In this document: one piece after another, positions 1 to 6,722 of the stretch | Layout: every line of letters starts with the position of its first letter | Numbering within the stretch: position 1 is the stretch's first letter | Origin: Microcaldota archaeon | GTDB lineage: Archaea; Micrarchaeota; Micrarchaeia; Anstonellales; J096 | Length of the DNA stretch: 13,817 bases | Assembly (NCBI GenBank): GCA_026396375.1 | Contig: JAPLWW010000037.1 | Coordinates: forward strand, 1-13,817 | Reading direction: 5' to 3' | Made by a program: the position numbers and the translations under genes | The notes under the pieces: generated by a model | What the model was told of the DNA's origin: nothing | The model's database searches: none | What the model saw: the letters and a program-made list of their open reading frames with translations, nothing else

Positions 1-257
1 AACTTCTTCGCCTTTTCCCAGTGCTTGCCCTTGAAGCAGTCCCTGAAAACAGAATACGCAAGAACCATTGCGAACCCGAGCACCCACGGATAAACGAAAA
101 ACAGGATCGCTATCGGATCGCTCACTGGCCTCATTCCGCCAAGCTTGAGGACGTCATACTTGAAAATGGCCTGGGATATCATGCTTGAAAGCATAGAGAC
201 TATGAAGATCACAAGTCCCGCAACCAATCCAGAAACAATGAATTTTTTAGATCCCAT
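1..257 (-). CDS. Small membrane protein, 3' end cut by window edge
   Basis: Reading leftward from the ATG at 257, 85 codons stay open to the window edge, so the C-terminus is missing. The protein starts MGSKKFIVSG and has two clear hydrophobic segments, about residues 6-30 and 47-69, separated by a short polar loop (KYDVLKLGGMRPVSDP). A basic stretch (KGKHWEKAKK) follows the second segment, which suggests both ends face the cytoplasm. The start is supported by a TTTTAAA box at 280-286, 23 bases upstream, the same spacing as at other genes here, so the mRNA is probably leaderless. It diverges from the solenoid gene at 345. I do not recognise the family; all that can be said is integral membrane protein. 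Confidence 0.75.
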   Translation of the reverse strand, partial: MGSKKFIVSGLVAGLVIFIVSMLSSMISQAIFKYDVLKLGGMRPVSDPIAILFFVYPWVLGFAMVLAYSVFRDCFKGKHWEKAKK

Positions 258-279
258 GGGTAAGAATTCCGTCTGCAGA

Positions 280-286
280 TTTAAAA
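280..286 (-). promoter_or_regulatory. TATA-like box for the gene starting at 257
   Basis: On the minus strand this reads TTTTAAA. Its downstream edge is 23 bases from the ATG at 257. The spacing matches archaeal TBP-box-to-start distance and implies a leaderless transcript. It lies back to back with the plus-strand box at 315-322. Confidence 0.55.
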
Positions 287-314
287 CATTTTCTGTTTTA
301 GGTTATAATGCATG

Positions 315-322
315 TTTTAAAA
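315..322 (+). promoter_or_regulatory. TATA-like box for the solenoid gene
   Basis: TTTTAAAA ends 23 bases before the ATG at 345. This picks ATG 345 over the upstream in-frame GTG at 330, which would sit only 8 bases past the box and could not be on the mRNA. Confidence 0.6.
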
Positions 323-344
323 TGCTTTTGTGCATAATAACATT

Positions 345-962
345 ATGAATATAGCAAGCACTGAAGCCAAGCCAAGCAAGCATGACTTTAGCCATAATGC
401 CCACATAGGAAAAGAAATGAGAAGCATGAAGGATGCGGCAGAGGAAAAGTATATTGCAGTAGCGAACATTGAAGAGCTCATGAACAATTCCTTGTCAATG
501 GACAGGATCAAGATAAGGGGCAATATTGAGATAGCTTTTAACATGTCAGACATACCTGAAATGGAAATCGAGGGTGACCTAAGGTGCAAGAACATCGTGA
601 GCAGCAACGGGATAACCGTGGTTGGGGACATAAAGGCAGACTGCATCCGGGTAAAGCAGATCAGTGCACGCAACATCGCATGCTCGGTCATTGAGGCAGA
701 TGACATTGCTGTAGAAAACAGGATATTGTCAAACAATTTATACGGCAAGAACATCAAGGCAAAGGAAATCCGTGTGACTGAAAAAATATTCGGGCAAAAC
801 ATAGATGCAGATTCCATATATGCGTCAGATGTGAATGCGTACCATATATCCTCAAAGACAGTTGAATCGAAGAGCAGGATAAGCTGTGAAATCCTGGATT
901 CGAAAAACTTCAAGGCTCATGAGCTAAGGGTAAGCAAGTTTGTAATCAAGGAAACAAAATAG
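345..962 (+). CDS. Beta-solenoid protein made of five-residue repeats
   Basis: A 205-residue soluble protein. Residues 1-60 are polar and probably helical. From about residue 100 to 199 a large aliphatic residue returns every fifth position (I101, I106, I111, I116, I121, then I127, L132, I137, I142, then I148 to V173, then I179 to F199), with single-residue slips at three points. Two positions after each one is a small residue (A, S, V, C or G). This pattern predicts a regular beta-helix. The nearest families I can think of are bactofilins (polymer-forming, PF04519) and pentapeptide-repeat proteins; the order of large and small residues fits bactofilins somewhat better, but that is inference. 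No signal peptide or membrane segment is seen. The start at 345 is set by promoter spacing; a GTG 15 bases upstream is the longer alternative. Its stop lies 14 bases from the convergent SdpI-like gene. Confidence 0.8.
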   Translation: MNIASTEAKPSKHDFSHNAHIGKEMRSMKDAAEEKYIAVANIEELMNNSLSMDRIKIRGNIEIAFNMSDIPEMEIEGDLRCKNIVSSNGITVVGDIKADCIRVKQISARNIACSVIEADDIAVENRILSNNLYGKNIKAKEIRVTEKIFGQNIDADSIYASDVNAYHISSKTVESKSRISCEILDSKNFKAHELRVSKFVIKETK

Positions 963-976
963 GCAGCGCAATCTAC

Positions 977-1627
977 TCATCGGCTGCCTTTGATCCTCAG
1001 GGTGGTGTATTTGTAGTATGCGTAAACCACCGAGAGGGCCAGGGACGCCAATATCGACACTATCGCTATTATGAATGCCTGCTCGAACAGGATTATGCTC
1101 AGGATTGATATGACTGCGGATGTCTTGAAAAGCAGCCCTGCAACCTTGTGGGTCCTGTTCCATACCCGCTCGTCTGAAACAGTGGGCGGGATCCTTATGC
1201 CGAAGGCGTAGTTTTGCCCGACGTTTTCCACGATAAGGCCCATGAAATAGAAAAGGAACGCGAACCCTATGACTATCGCCTTGGACAGGTTGAACAGCAA
1301 AGGCATGAGATTCCAGGAAAGGACAGCAACGTTGAGGTATGCCAGGAACAGCAGGAAAATTGAAACGAATTGGTTGTAGCGGCGCTGCATGTTGATGGAC
1401 TCCGCCATGTTCTTGTCAAGCTTAGGGATCAGGGCGAAGATCACGAACATGACAGCGGATATTATCGGGAGGAAGAACGCGGCGCGCTCCTTCGGAACAA
1501 AGCTGTCCGGATTGCCATATGCGTCAAAATGGATCGCCATTACCGAAGGCAGAAGGTCATAGTACATGAAAGATCCCAGAAGAGAGACTATTATTATCAT
1601 GGGAATTACGCAATTTACGGCTCTCAT
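977..1627 (-). CDS. SdpI/DUF1648-family membrane protein, copy 1
   Basis: A 216-residue polytopic membrane protein of the SdpI type. Near residue 27 it has the DUF1648 signature P-x-V-M-A-x-H-F-D-A-x-G-N-P, and at 143-149 the SdpI signature GIRIPPT followed by S-D-x-x-V-W-x-x-T-H. About six hydrophobic segments cover the rest. In Bacillus the SdpI protein gives immunity to the SdpC toxin and acts in signalling; the archaeal role is not known. The ORF can be extended to an ATG at 1702, but a TATA-like box at 1650-1657 sits 23 bases before the ATG at 1627. The product from 1627 also aligns without gaps to copy 2 from its own promoter-defined start through about residue 170. The next gene upstream (1722-2363) is its paralogue. 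Confidence 0.85.
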   Translation of the reverse strand: MRAVNCVIPMIIIVSLLGSFMYYDLLPSVMAIHFDAYGNPDSFVPKERAAFFLPIISAVMFVIFALIPKLDKNMAESINMQRRYNQFVSIFLLFLAYLNVAVLSWNLMPLLFNLSKAIVIGFAFLFYFMGLIVENVGQNYAFGIRIPPTVSDERVWNRTHKVAGLLFKTSAVISILSIILFEQAFIIAIVSILASLALSVVYAYYKYTTLRIKGSR

Positions 1628-1649
1628 GCCAATATTCTGCCAAACAGGG

Positions 1650-1657
1650 TTTAAAAA
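1650..1657 (-). promoter_or_regulatory. TATA-like box for SdpI-like copy 1
   Basis: The minus strand reads TTTTTAAA, ending 23 bases before ATG 1627. It lies inside the longer possible ORF, which argues that the extension upstream of 1627 is not translated. Confidence 0.6.
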
Positions 1658-1721
1658 GGTAGAAGGAAGGGCGCGGGAAATAGAGACGGGGAAAATGGCC
1701 ATTTATGAATCCGAACAGATT

Positions 1722-2363
1722 TTATTTTTTTGCTGTCCTGTAATATTCAATGTAAGCATAGGCAACGCATATCACTATGGAAAGCATGGCCGAGCAGATC
1801 AGGATAATGAATGAATATTCCGGCAACAGCATCCCTGCCAAAGAGATGATTGCGGAAGCCTTGAAAAGGGATGATCCAAGCCTATGGGTCTTTTCCCAGA
1901 TTTTTTCATCTGAAAGGGTGGGCGGAATCCTTATCCCCATTGTAAAATTCTGCTTTGCATGGCCGATGGCATAGCCCATGAAATATAGCAATGCCGCAAA
2001 CCCCAGAACCATGAATTGGGAAAGGTCGAATGAGAATGGCAGGGCATTCCAGGCCAAAGACAGCGAATGCACATAGACCAGGAACAGGAAAATCACGATC
2101 ACGAACTCATAGTAGTATTTCTGCGTTTCCTTCGAATCCTGCAGTTTCCTGTCAAATCTCGGCAGGAATGCCAGCAACAGGAAAAGGAATGACAGAAGCA
2201 CAGGTATAAGGAAGGCTCCTATCTCCTTTGGCATGTAGCCGTTGGGGTTTCCGCCTGCGTCCCAGTGGGTCGCCATGATGGAAGGCAAAATGGGGTAATA
2301 GAGGAAAGAGATGAACAAAGAGGATAGGATTACGGCGGAAATTGAAGTGAAGATGTTCCCCAT
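1722..2363 (-). CDS. SdpI/DUF1648-family membrane protein, copy 2
   Basis: A 213-residue paralogue of the gene at 977-1627. It carries the same two signatures at the same residue numbers: P-S-I-M-A-T-H-W-D-A-G-G-N-P at 27-40 and GIRIPPT at 143-149, followed by S-D-E-K-I-W-E-K-T-H-R-L-G, which is close to the SdpI consensus. It has about six transmembrane segments. An ATG at 2411 is available, but a TTTTTAAA box at 2386-2393 lies 23 bases before ATG 2363, and the gap-free alignment with copy 1 begins there. Copy 2 matches the SdpI pattern somewhat better than copy 1 (HWD, THRLG). Separate promoters imply the two copies are transcribed independently. The target of any immunity function is not visible here. 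Confidence 0.85.
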   Translation of the reverse strand: MGNIFTSISAVILSSLFISFLYYPILPSIMATHWDAGGNPNGYMPKEIGAFLIPVLLSFLFLLLAFLPRFDRKLQDSKETQKYYYEFVIVIFLFLVYVHSLSLAWNALPFSFDLSQFMVLGFAALLYFMGYAIGHAKQNFTMGIRIPPTLSDEKIWEKTHRLGSSLFKASAIISLAGMLLPEYSFIILICSAMLSIVICVAYAYIEYYRTAKK

Positions 2364-2385
2364 GATGGGGATAGGCCTGTAAAGG

Positions 2386-2393
2386 TTTAAAAA
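2386..2393 (-). promoter_or_regulatory. TATA-like box for SdpI-like copy 2
   Basis: The minus strand reads TTTTTAAA with its downstream edge 23 bases before ATG 2363, identical in box and spacing to copy 1. It forms a divergent pair with the box at 2414-2422. Confidence 0.6.
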
Positions 2394-2413
2394 GCTCGGA
2401 TTAAAGGGCAAGG

Positions 2414-2422
2414 TATAAAAAA
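2414..2422 (+). promoter_or_regulatory. TATA-like box for the six-helix membrane protein
   Basis: TATAAAAAA preceded by AGG, a plausible BRE context. The core TATAAA ends 24 bases before ATG 2443, which selects that ATG over the in-frame TTG at 2428. Confidence 0.6.
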
Positions 2423-2442
2423 GATTATTGTTTAAACAGATT

Positions 2443-3168
2443 ATGTCATTTGATAAATCCCTTAAAACGTATATGAAGCATTACGATGCGGCAATCCTTT
2501 TCGGGATGCCCCTTCTGCTGTCCATGATACTTTTGGTCCTGTTCCCATACCCGACATTCACGTCCTTGGGGGCAGTGTTCCTCAGGGTGATAAACCTCAG
2601 CGACCTGGGGGTATTGGGGATAGGGATAACCGCACTGATACTGCTGGTATCCATATTGCTGATAGGCATTACCATAAGCGCAATATCCCTGATAGTGAAG
2701 GAGGAAAGGGTAGGCCACAAAACAAGGTACAGCCTTTTCCTGGAGGCCATCAACACATACAGCATAAGCATATCCGTGTTTTACCTTGCGGTTTTCCTGC
2801 TTTTGGCAGGCATCCAGATATTGACGTTCATATGGGATATCAACACAGTGCTGTTCTCAATAGTGTCCTTGGCAATATCCTATCTTGTTTTCTTTGTGCC
2901 TTTTGCGATGGTCATAGATGACTACAGCGTGGGAAGGGCGATGACTGCTGCAATGGAGCACCTCAGGGCCAAGCCTTTTGATCCCTTGAAATGGTTCTTC
3001 ATCATAATGATAGTGAACCTTGCGGTTGTCTTCATCCTGCAGCTGTTAATGGATTACCAATTGGCAAAAGGAATTGCGACGTTCATAAACGGGCTTATTG
3101 TCCTTCCGTTCATGATAATATACGGGGCGCACATGTACGTTGACAAGTACCCCATGACAAGAAGATGA
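2443..3168 (+). CDS. Six-helix integral membrane protein, unknown function
   Basis: A 241-residue protein with predicted membrane segments near residues 16-35, 56-84, 106-130, 135-156, 183-203 and 208-228. The most distinctive stretch is at 150-175, FVPFAMVIDD followed by an amphipathic helix (GRAMTAAMEHLR). That layout (a P-F segment, an acidic pair, then a helix before the next membrane span) resembles archaeal and bacterial polytopic families of the DUF4013/DUF7847 or glycerophosphodiesterase membrane-domain kind. I cannot place it firmly and claim no enzymatic role. The start at 2443 is set by promoter spacing. Its stop codon overlaps the ATG of the LigT gene by four bases (ATGA), so the two are probably co-transcribed and translationally coupled. 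Confidence 0.8.
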   Translation: MSFDKSLKTYMKHYDAAILFGMPLLLSMILLVLFPYPTFTSLGAVFLRVINLSDLGVLGIGITALILLVSILLIGITISAISLIVKEERVGHKTRYSLFLEAINTYSISISVFYLAVFLLLAGIQILTFIWDINTVLFSIVSLAISYLVFFVPFAMVIDDYSVGRAMTAAMEHLRAKPFDPLKWFFIIMIVNLAVVFILQLLMDYQLAKGIATFINGLIVLPFMIIYGAHMYVDKYPMTRR

Positions 3169-3680
3169 CTATGAGGCTCTTTATCGGGATTCCGATTCCT
3201 GAGGATATTCTGGAAAGGATAGCTGAAGCTTCAAAGGAGCTTGCTGATCCGAATCTTAAAATTATCCCTAAGGAAAATCTCCATCTTACGCTTGCCTTTC
3301 TTGGCGAATATGATTTGGACAAGGCAAATGAGAAGCTGGGCAGAATGAAATTTGAGAATGGAAATGTTGAGATGAAAGGCTCAGGGGTTTTCCCGAAATT
3401 GGATTATGCGAGGATTGTTTGGATAGGCACAAGATGCGAAGAGATGAAAAGGAACGCTGAAATGATAATGAAAGAGTTTAACATCAATGAAAATCGGGAA
3501 ACGACGTTGCATTTGACTGTTGCAAGGGTTTACGGCAAAAGCGACAGGATAGGATTATTCCTGGAAAAATACAAGGATAAGGAATTCGGGTCTTTCAATC
3601 CTGAGGATATCTGCATCTATGAAAGCATTTTGAAAAAGCCCAATCCTGAATATAAAATAATTGAAAAAATAAAAATTTAG
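3165..3680 (+). CDS. thpR: RNA 2',3'-cyclic phosphodiesterase (LigT/ThpR, 2H family)
   Basis: A 171-residue protein with the two hallmark motifs of the 2H phosphoesterase superfamily: H40-L-T42 in ENLHLTLAFLGE and H116-L-T118 in TTLHLTVARV. The N-terminus RLFIGIPIP matches the usual LigT opening. Length (170-190 residues) and motif spacing are typical. Known members hydrolyse RNA or nucleotide 2',3'-cyclic phosphates to 2'-phosphates and can ligate tRNA halves through a 2',5' bond in vitro; the enzyme acts in the cytoplasm. The chosen ATG overlaps the preceding stop (ATGA). An ATG two codons later (3171, MRLFIG) gives a more family-like N-terminus and is equally possible. The stop TAG is immediately followed by the stop of the convergent gene, with no base between them. 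Confidence 0.9.
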   Translation: MTMRLFIGIPIPEDILERIAEASKELADPNLKIIPKENLHLTLAFLGEYDLDKANEKLGRMKFENGNVEMKGSGVFPKLDYARIVWIGTRCEEMKRNAEMIMKEFNINENRETTLHLTVARVYGKSDRIGLFLEKYKDKEFGSFNPEDICIYESILKKPNPEYKIIEKIKI

Positions 3681-4013
3681 CTATTTCCTGCTTGAAGGCG
3701 CAAGCTTCATCCTGCTGAACAGGTTCGCTATGCTCTTCACTGTCGCTATGCTGAAAAGCCTTTTTACCCCGTCAACTGCCTTGTCATCGCTTTCTGAAGA
3801 CAGCCATACCAGCATCACGACCTTCTTCAGGAAGGCCTTTGTTATGTTGGGGTCATCTTTTTTGAGGTTGTTTATGAGGCCATTTAACTCAACGTTCTTT
3901 GATGCCATGAAGTCCTTGAACTTGGCGCTCTTTTCTGTAACGTTCTTCTTTTCCTCATCCCTGTTTTCCTTGTAAACAGGCATGTCTCCCCCTTCAAATG
4001 TTTGAAAAACCAT
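3681..4013 (-). CDS. Small soluble protein, unknown function
   Basis: A 110-residue protein beginning MVFQTFEGGD. It is charged and apparently all helical, with a Lys/Glu-rich first half and a second half (about residues 60-104) with amphipathic helices, ending in basic KLAPSSRK. No cysteines, signal peptide or long hydrophobic span are seen and I recognise no family. The frame opens at a GTG at 4022, but an AGGTGA site at 4024-4019 sits five bases before ATG 4013, the same spacing as other internal genes here. An ATG at 4016 is too close to that site, and ATG 3983 is a shorter alternative. It lies directly behind the adenosine-specific kinase, whose stop codon is part of this gene's ribosome-binding site, so the two form an operon. 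Confidence 0.7.
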   Translation of the reverse strand: MVFQTFEGGDMPVYKENRDEEKKNVTEKSAKFKDFMASKNVELNGLINNLKKDDPNITKAFLKKVVMLVWLSSESDDKAVDGVKRLFSIATVKSIANLFSRMKLAPSSRK

Positions 4014-4018
4014 CATTT

Positions 4019-4024
4019 TCACCT
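4019..4024 (-). promoter_or_regulatory. Shine-Dalgarno site fused to the upstream stop codon
   Basis: On the minus strand AGGTGA contains the TGA stop of the kinase gene and is complementary to the archaeal 16S 3' end. It lies five bases before ATG 4013 and sets that start. Confidence 0.55.
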
Positions 4025-4501
4025 TTTATATCCTATGGCTCTGAGGAATGTTTTCCTTTCCTTGGCCTTTTCCTCTGTTTCCACTCCTTTTGGGGATTCC
4101 CCATCTATGACTCCCAGAATGCCCCTTCCCTTGCCGTTTTCAGCGATTATTATCTCTATCGGGTTGGCAGTCGCAGCATGGATATTGACCACTTCTGAGA
4201 CTGTTTTCAGCCTGTTTAGGACATTAACAGGATATCCCTCCTTCATGAATATGACAAATGAGTGGCCTGCGCCTATTTCCTTGGCAAGGTCAACCGCCTT
4301 TTTGACCATATCGTCGCTGTTGCCGTCATATCTTATCAGGCAGTCCCCGCTGGCCTCGCAGAATGCAACCCCGAATTTCATGGTTGGGTTTGTCTCGATT
4401 ATTGCCTCATATATGTCTTCTATTGTCTTTATGAAATGGGAATGGCCTATAATTACGTTTTCGCCTTTTCCAGGGGTTGATTTCACTGAGGAAAGGTTCA
4501 T
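4019..4501 (-). CDS. Adenosine-specific kinase family protein (PF04008-like)
   Basis: A 160-residue protein that matches the archaeal/bacterial adenosine-specific kinase family over its whole length. Recognisable blocks are NVIIGHSHFIKTIEDIYEAI near residues 15-34, KFGVAFCEASG at 42-52, an R-Y-D-G-N-S-D-D block at 57-64, GAGHSFVIFMKEGYPVNVLN at 78-97, and the VNIHAATANPIEIIIAE and GRGILGVIDG blocks at 105-134. The structurally studied member (Pyrobaculum PAE2307) was reported to bind adenosine, AMP and ATP; the physiological role is poorly defined. I infer a cytoplasmic nucleoside or nucleotide-binding protein. The start is supported by a TTTATATA box 24 bases upstream. The stop overlaps the ribosome-binding site of the next gene. 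Confidence 0.9.
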   Translation of the reverse strand: MNLSSVKSTPGKGENVIIGHSHFIKTIEDIYEAIIETNPTMKFGVAFCEASGDCLIRYDGNSDDMVKKAVDLAKEIGAGHSFVIFMKEGYPVNVLNRLKTVSEVVNIHAATANPIEIIIAENGKGRGILGVIDGESPKGVETEEKAKERKTFLRAIGYKR

Positions 4502-4524
4502 AAGATAAGATTTCCTTATAAGAG

Positions 4525-4532
4525 TATATAAA
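4525..4532 (-). promoter_or_regulatory. TATA box for the adenosine-specific kinase gene
   Basis: The minus strand reads TTTATATA, ending 24 bases before ATG 4501; the transcript is predicted to be leaderless. Confidence 0.6.
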
Positions 4533-4599
4533 CATTGTCAAACGCTACGAGGAACAACCAAGAAAGGCAACAAAGCAAAATGCTGTTTAAAGCAAGAAA

Positions 4600-4785
4600 T
4601 CATTTCTTCCATCTTAGGGATTCGCAGCTGATCAAAAGGCCCATTATTATGAAGATTATCCCAAGCCCCCCTGAGATTGTGCTTATCTCCATTCCTATCA
4701 AAAGTTCAGATACCGTAATCAGAATGAGGATGGAACCTATGGAGATCATCGCATATCCTCCAACTTTTTTCTTATTCATCCCCAT
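4600..4785 (-). CDS. Two-helix membrane mini-protein
   Basis: A 61-residue protein with a short basic N-terminus (MGMNKKKVGG) and two hydrophobic segments, about residues 11-31 and 39-53, joined by a glycine-rich turn (EISTISGGLG), then a basic tail (SLRWKK). The basic ends predict both termini inside. No family is recognised; small double-spanning proteins like this occur widely. A TTTAAA box at 4811-4816 lies 26 bases upstream, close to the spacing used elsewhere, which supports a real monocistronic gene. ATG 4779 is an alternative start two codons in. Confidence 0.65.
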   Translation of the reverse strand: MGMNKKKVGGYAMISIGSILILITVSELLIGMEISTISGGLGIIFIIMGLLISCESLRWKK

Positions 4786-4810
4786 GCAATGATAGTATAA
4801 TGGTCTAATA

Positions 4811-4816
4811 TTTAAA
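4811..4816 (-). promoter_or_regulatory. TATA-like box for the two-helix mini-protein
   Basis: A palindromic TTTAAA, 26 bases before ATG 4785 on the minus strand. The spacing is at the long end of the range seen in this window, so the call is weaker than the others. Confidence 0.4.
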
Positions 4817-4876
4817 TGTTTTTCAAGGCGTTTTTATGGCTGCCTTTTTTATGTGGTTTTTAGTATAAATATAAGG

Positions 4877-4884
4877 TTTAAAAA
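4877..4884 (+). promoter_or_regulatory. TATA-like box for the zinc-finger-like gene
   Basis: TTTAAAAA preceded by ATAAGG. The TTTAAA core ends 26 bases before ATG 4908. The same ATAAGGTTTA string recurs at 5296-5305 before the next gene, 38 rather than 37 bases from its start. Confidence 0.55.
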
Positions 4885-4907
4885 GGATTTTATGTTATAG
4901 TGATTCC

Positions 4908-5237
4908 ATGAATGCTCAAAAACAGAAAATATTGAAGAATAGGATAAATTACAAGTCGCATAAAAAATACAAGTCAGTGGTTCCTGATTGGCTGATAGAT
5001 GACTGGAAAAAATACCAATGCCCTGACTGCAGGAAGGGGGACCGCTCGAAGTGCAGCGCCAACAAGAAGAACATGAGGGCTTTCAGGGAGGATGAAAAGG
5101 GCAAAATCCACTATTACTGCTTTATGGGATGCCTTATGCTGGAATTGCTTGAAAAGGCAACTCCGGAAGATGTCAAAAAATTCATAGAATCCCAGTTCAA
5201 TGTGGACGGCCATTATGAAAAGCTGGCAAATCCCTGA
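4908..5237 (+). CDS. Small cysteine-rich protein, probable zinc ribbon
   Basis: A 109-residue basic protein. Cysteines at 38 and 41 (QCPDC), 49, 71 and 75 (CFMGC) form a C-x2-C ... C-x3-C arrangement with one extra cysteine, which suggests a single structural zinc site. The first 25 residues are strongly basic and the C-terminal 30 look helical (KATPEDVKKFIESQF). This would suit a small nucleic-acid or protein-binding factor, but nothing identifies a specific family. The opening residues MNAQKQKI closely match those of the next gene (MVAQKQKI) at both DNA and protein level, and the promoters match too, so the two genes share a duplicated 5' region. It is the first gene of the eight-gene plus-strand run of mostly unknown proteins. 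Confidence 0.8.
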   Translation: MNAQKQKILKNRINYKSHKKYKSVVPDWLIDDWKKYQCPDCRKGDRSKCSANKKNMRAFREDEKGKIHYYCFMGCLMLELLEKATPEDVKKFIESQFNVDGHYEKLANP

Positions 5238-5301
5238 TTGTAACAGGCGTGTCAAAAAAGATGCAGCATTTGGTATTGTGTGTATTAGTGTAAAGATAAG
5301 G

Positions 5302-5309
5302 TTTATAAA
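5302..5309 (+). promoter_or_regulatory. TATA box for the membrane-anchored protein gene
   Basis: TTTATAAA within ATAAGGTTTATAAAC. It ends 25 bases before ATG 5334 but only 19 before ATG 5328, which favours 5334 as the start. Confidence 0.6.
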
Positions 5310-5333
5310 CAGTTCTATATAACAGTAATGGTT

Positions 5334-6722
5334 ATGGTCGCTCAAAAACAGAAGATATCAAAGATCGTGGGTAGCAAGCCTATTGCACATTTTAACAAAA
5401 AGGAAATTGCCAAGGCAAAGGATCTGATAGAGAAGATTGATGCAAATTCTGTCCTTGGGCAGGAAATCAGGAAAGCAATAATAAAGGCAGGGATAAAGTT
5501 AGCAAAGCCAAAAACAAAAAGGGCAGGAAAAAAGGACCTCGAAGCCGAGATGGGCGCAGCGGCAATAAGAGAGCTTATATACGGCCTTCCGCCAAAAAGG
5601 GAAGGAAAGAAAACTGAAAATTCTAAAGGAAAGAAAGAGATAAGTAAAGCTAAGGCGACCGGAAAGCCAGCTGTAAAAACAGCAAAGTCAAAAAGAGCGG
5701 GCCAGACCAAGAAAAGCACCAGGAAACAGGTTAAAAGACAAAGGACAAGAAGGCCAAGGAAAACTGAAATTATAGAGGCAAAAATGCCAAAGCCAACAAT
5801 GCTGGAGAGGATTTCCGCAAGAATAAAGGCATTTGGAGCAAGGAACAGGAGAGTAATGATAAGGGCAACGATAGCCCTTGCGACAGCGGCACTCGCATTC
5901 GCTTCGGGAGTAGCGATCAATATGTATCTGAAACATAATCCTCCTAAAAGCAAGGCTCCGACAGAAATGATCTCAAAGGTGGCAGGAAAAGAGAACACGT
6001 CAGTGGCGTATTATGTGCCTAAAGGAGATTCTTCATTCATAAAGGCAAGGGAAGGCTACTCTCCTGCGATAAAGCCTGTTCCTAAAGAGCCTGAGCCAAA
6101 GGCGGTTGCTCCGGCAAAGGAGGAGCCGAAGAAGAAGGCGATTGCAGAGAAGAAAGCAGAGCATAGGAAGGTCGTGAAGCACAAGATCAATACTGCAAAA
6201 ACAATTGCCAAAAAGCAGGAAGTGAAGAAGGACATGGTTGTTCAGGACATTCCTGCGCTAGCCATTCAGCCAGTCATTGAAGAGGTAAAAAAGCCGATTG
6301 TGGTGTCATTGCCTGATAACATGAGATACAATGAGCCCAAGAACAAGCTTGAGATAAACATTGACAGGATAGTGGGGGGAAAGGGCAACGGGATTACGGT
6401 CAAGTTCATGAAGATGCCTATAAATGAGATAAGCATGGTCAAGGACAGCATAAAAGGGGAAAGGAATTCCGGAAGCACATGCCAGATAAGGGCAATTGAC
6501 GGCACAACCTGCTATGTCCACGTGGCAAAGAGCGGCTGGATTCACAAGAAGGCGGAGATCATGTTCACAAAGATCAAAAAGAATGAAGGGAGGATTGAAA
6601 GCGTAAACACGACAATCCTGACAGTAGACAATGAAGGCCGCTATGGGGGAGACATAGAAAAGATAGATGAAATGGGGCTGGCGATCATGCCGCTGGTGCC
6701 TGATTCAGCCCCAACCCAGTGA
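5334..6722 (+). CDS. Single-pass membrane protein with Lys-rich N-terminus and linker
   Basis: A 462-residue protein of unknown family. Residues 1-90 hold a small helical region (KEIAKAKDLIEKI, RKAIIKAGIKLAK). Residues 90-150 are Lys/Arg-rich and histone-tail-like. One transmembrane helix lies at about 175-199 (TIALATAALAFASGVAINMY), preceded by basic residues, so the N-terminus should be cytoplasmic. After it comes a long Pro/Ala/Lys/Glu linker (about 245-300), like TonB-type spacers, then a beta-rich C-terminal domain (about 335-460) with two cysteines ten residues apart (383, 393) that could form a disulphide. The basic N-terminus could bind nucleic acid or a polyanion (inference). The start at 5334 is chosen from promoter spacing and similarity to the previous gene's start; ATG 5328 is possible. 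Confidence 0.8.
   Translation: MVAQKQKISKIVGSKPIAHFNKKEIAKAKDLIEKIDANSVLGQEIRKAIIKAGIKLAKPKTKRAGKKDLEAEMGAAAIRELIYGLPPKREGKKTENSKGKKEISKAKATGKPAVKTAKSKRAGQTKKSTRKQVKRQRTRRPRKTEIIEAKMPKPTMLERISARIKAFGARNRRVMIRATIALATAALAFASGVAINMYLKHNPPKSKAPTEMISKVAGKENTSVAYYVPKGDSSFIKAREGYSPAIKPVPKEPEPKAVAPAKEEPKKKAIAEKKAEHRKVVKHKINTAKTIAKKQEVKKDMVVQDIPALAIQPVIEEVKKPIVVSLPDNMRYNEPKNKLEINIDRIVGGKGNGITVKFMKMPINEISMVKDSIKGERNSGSTCQIRAIDGTTCYVHVAKSGWIHKKAEIMFTKIKKNEGRIESVNTTILTVDNEGRYGGDIEKIDEMGLAIMPLVPDSAPTQ

Noticed and set aside
317..913. 198-codon open frame on the minus strand
   Set aside because: It lies wholly antisense to the repeat-rich solenoid gene, whose regular five-residue pattern and correctly spaced promoter show which strand codes. 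The minus product has no family resemblance and an odd Met/Ser/Phe-rich composition.
1566..1814. Plus-strand frame across the gap between the two SdpI-like genes
   Set aside because: It overlaps both promoter and coding sequence of well-supported minus-strand genes and has no recognisable product.
3730..3975. 81-codon plus-strand frame opposite the small protein at 3681-4013
   Set aside because: It has no promoter or ribosome-binding site at the expected distance, and the minus-strand gene has a good AGGTGA site coupled to the kinase stop.
4816..4863. 15-codon hydrophobic peptide (MFFKAFLWLPF...) in the 4786-4907 intergenic region
   Set aside because: The only upstream TATA-like sequence is about 16 bases away, too close for the spacing used here, there is no ribosome-binding site, and the peptide follows simply from T-rich DNA.
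5342..5998. 218-codon hydrophobic open frame on the minus strand
   Set aside because: It is antisense to the Lys-rich half of the membrane-anchored protein; AAR/AGG-rich codons read backwards as Phe/Leu/Ser, giving a false membrane protein. No minus-strand promoter or ribosome-binding site fits.
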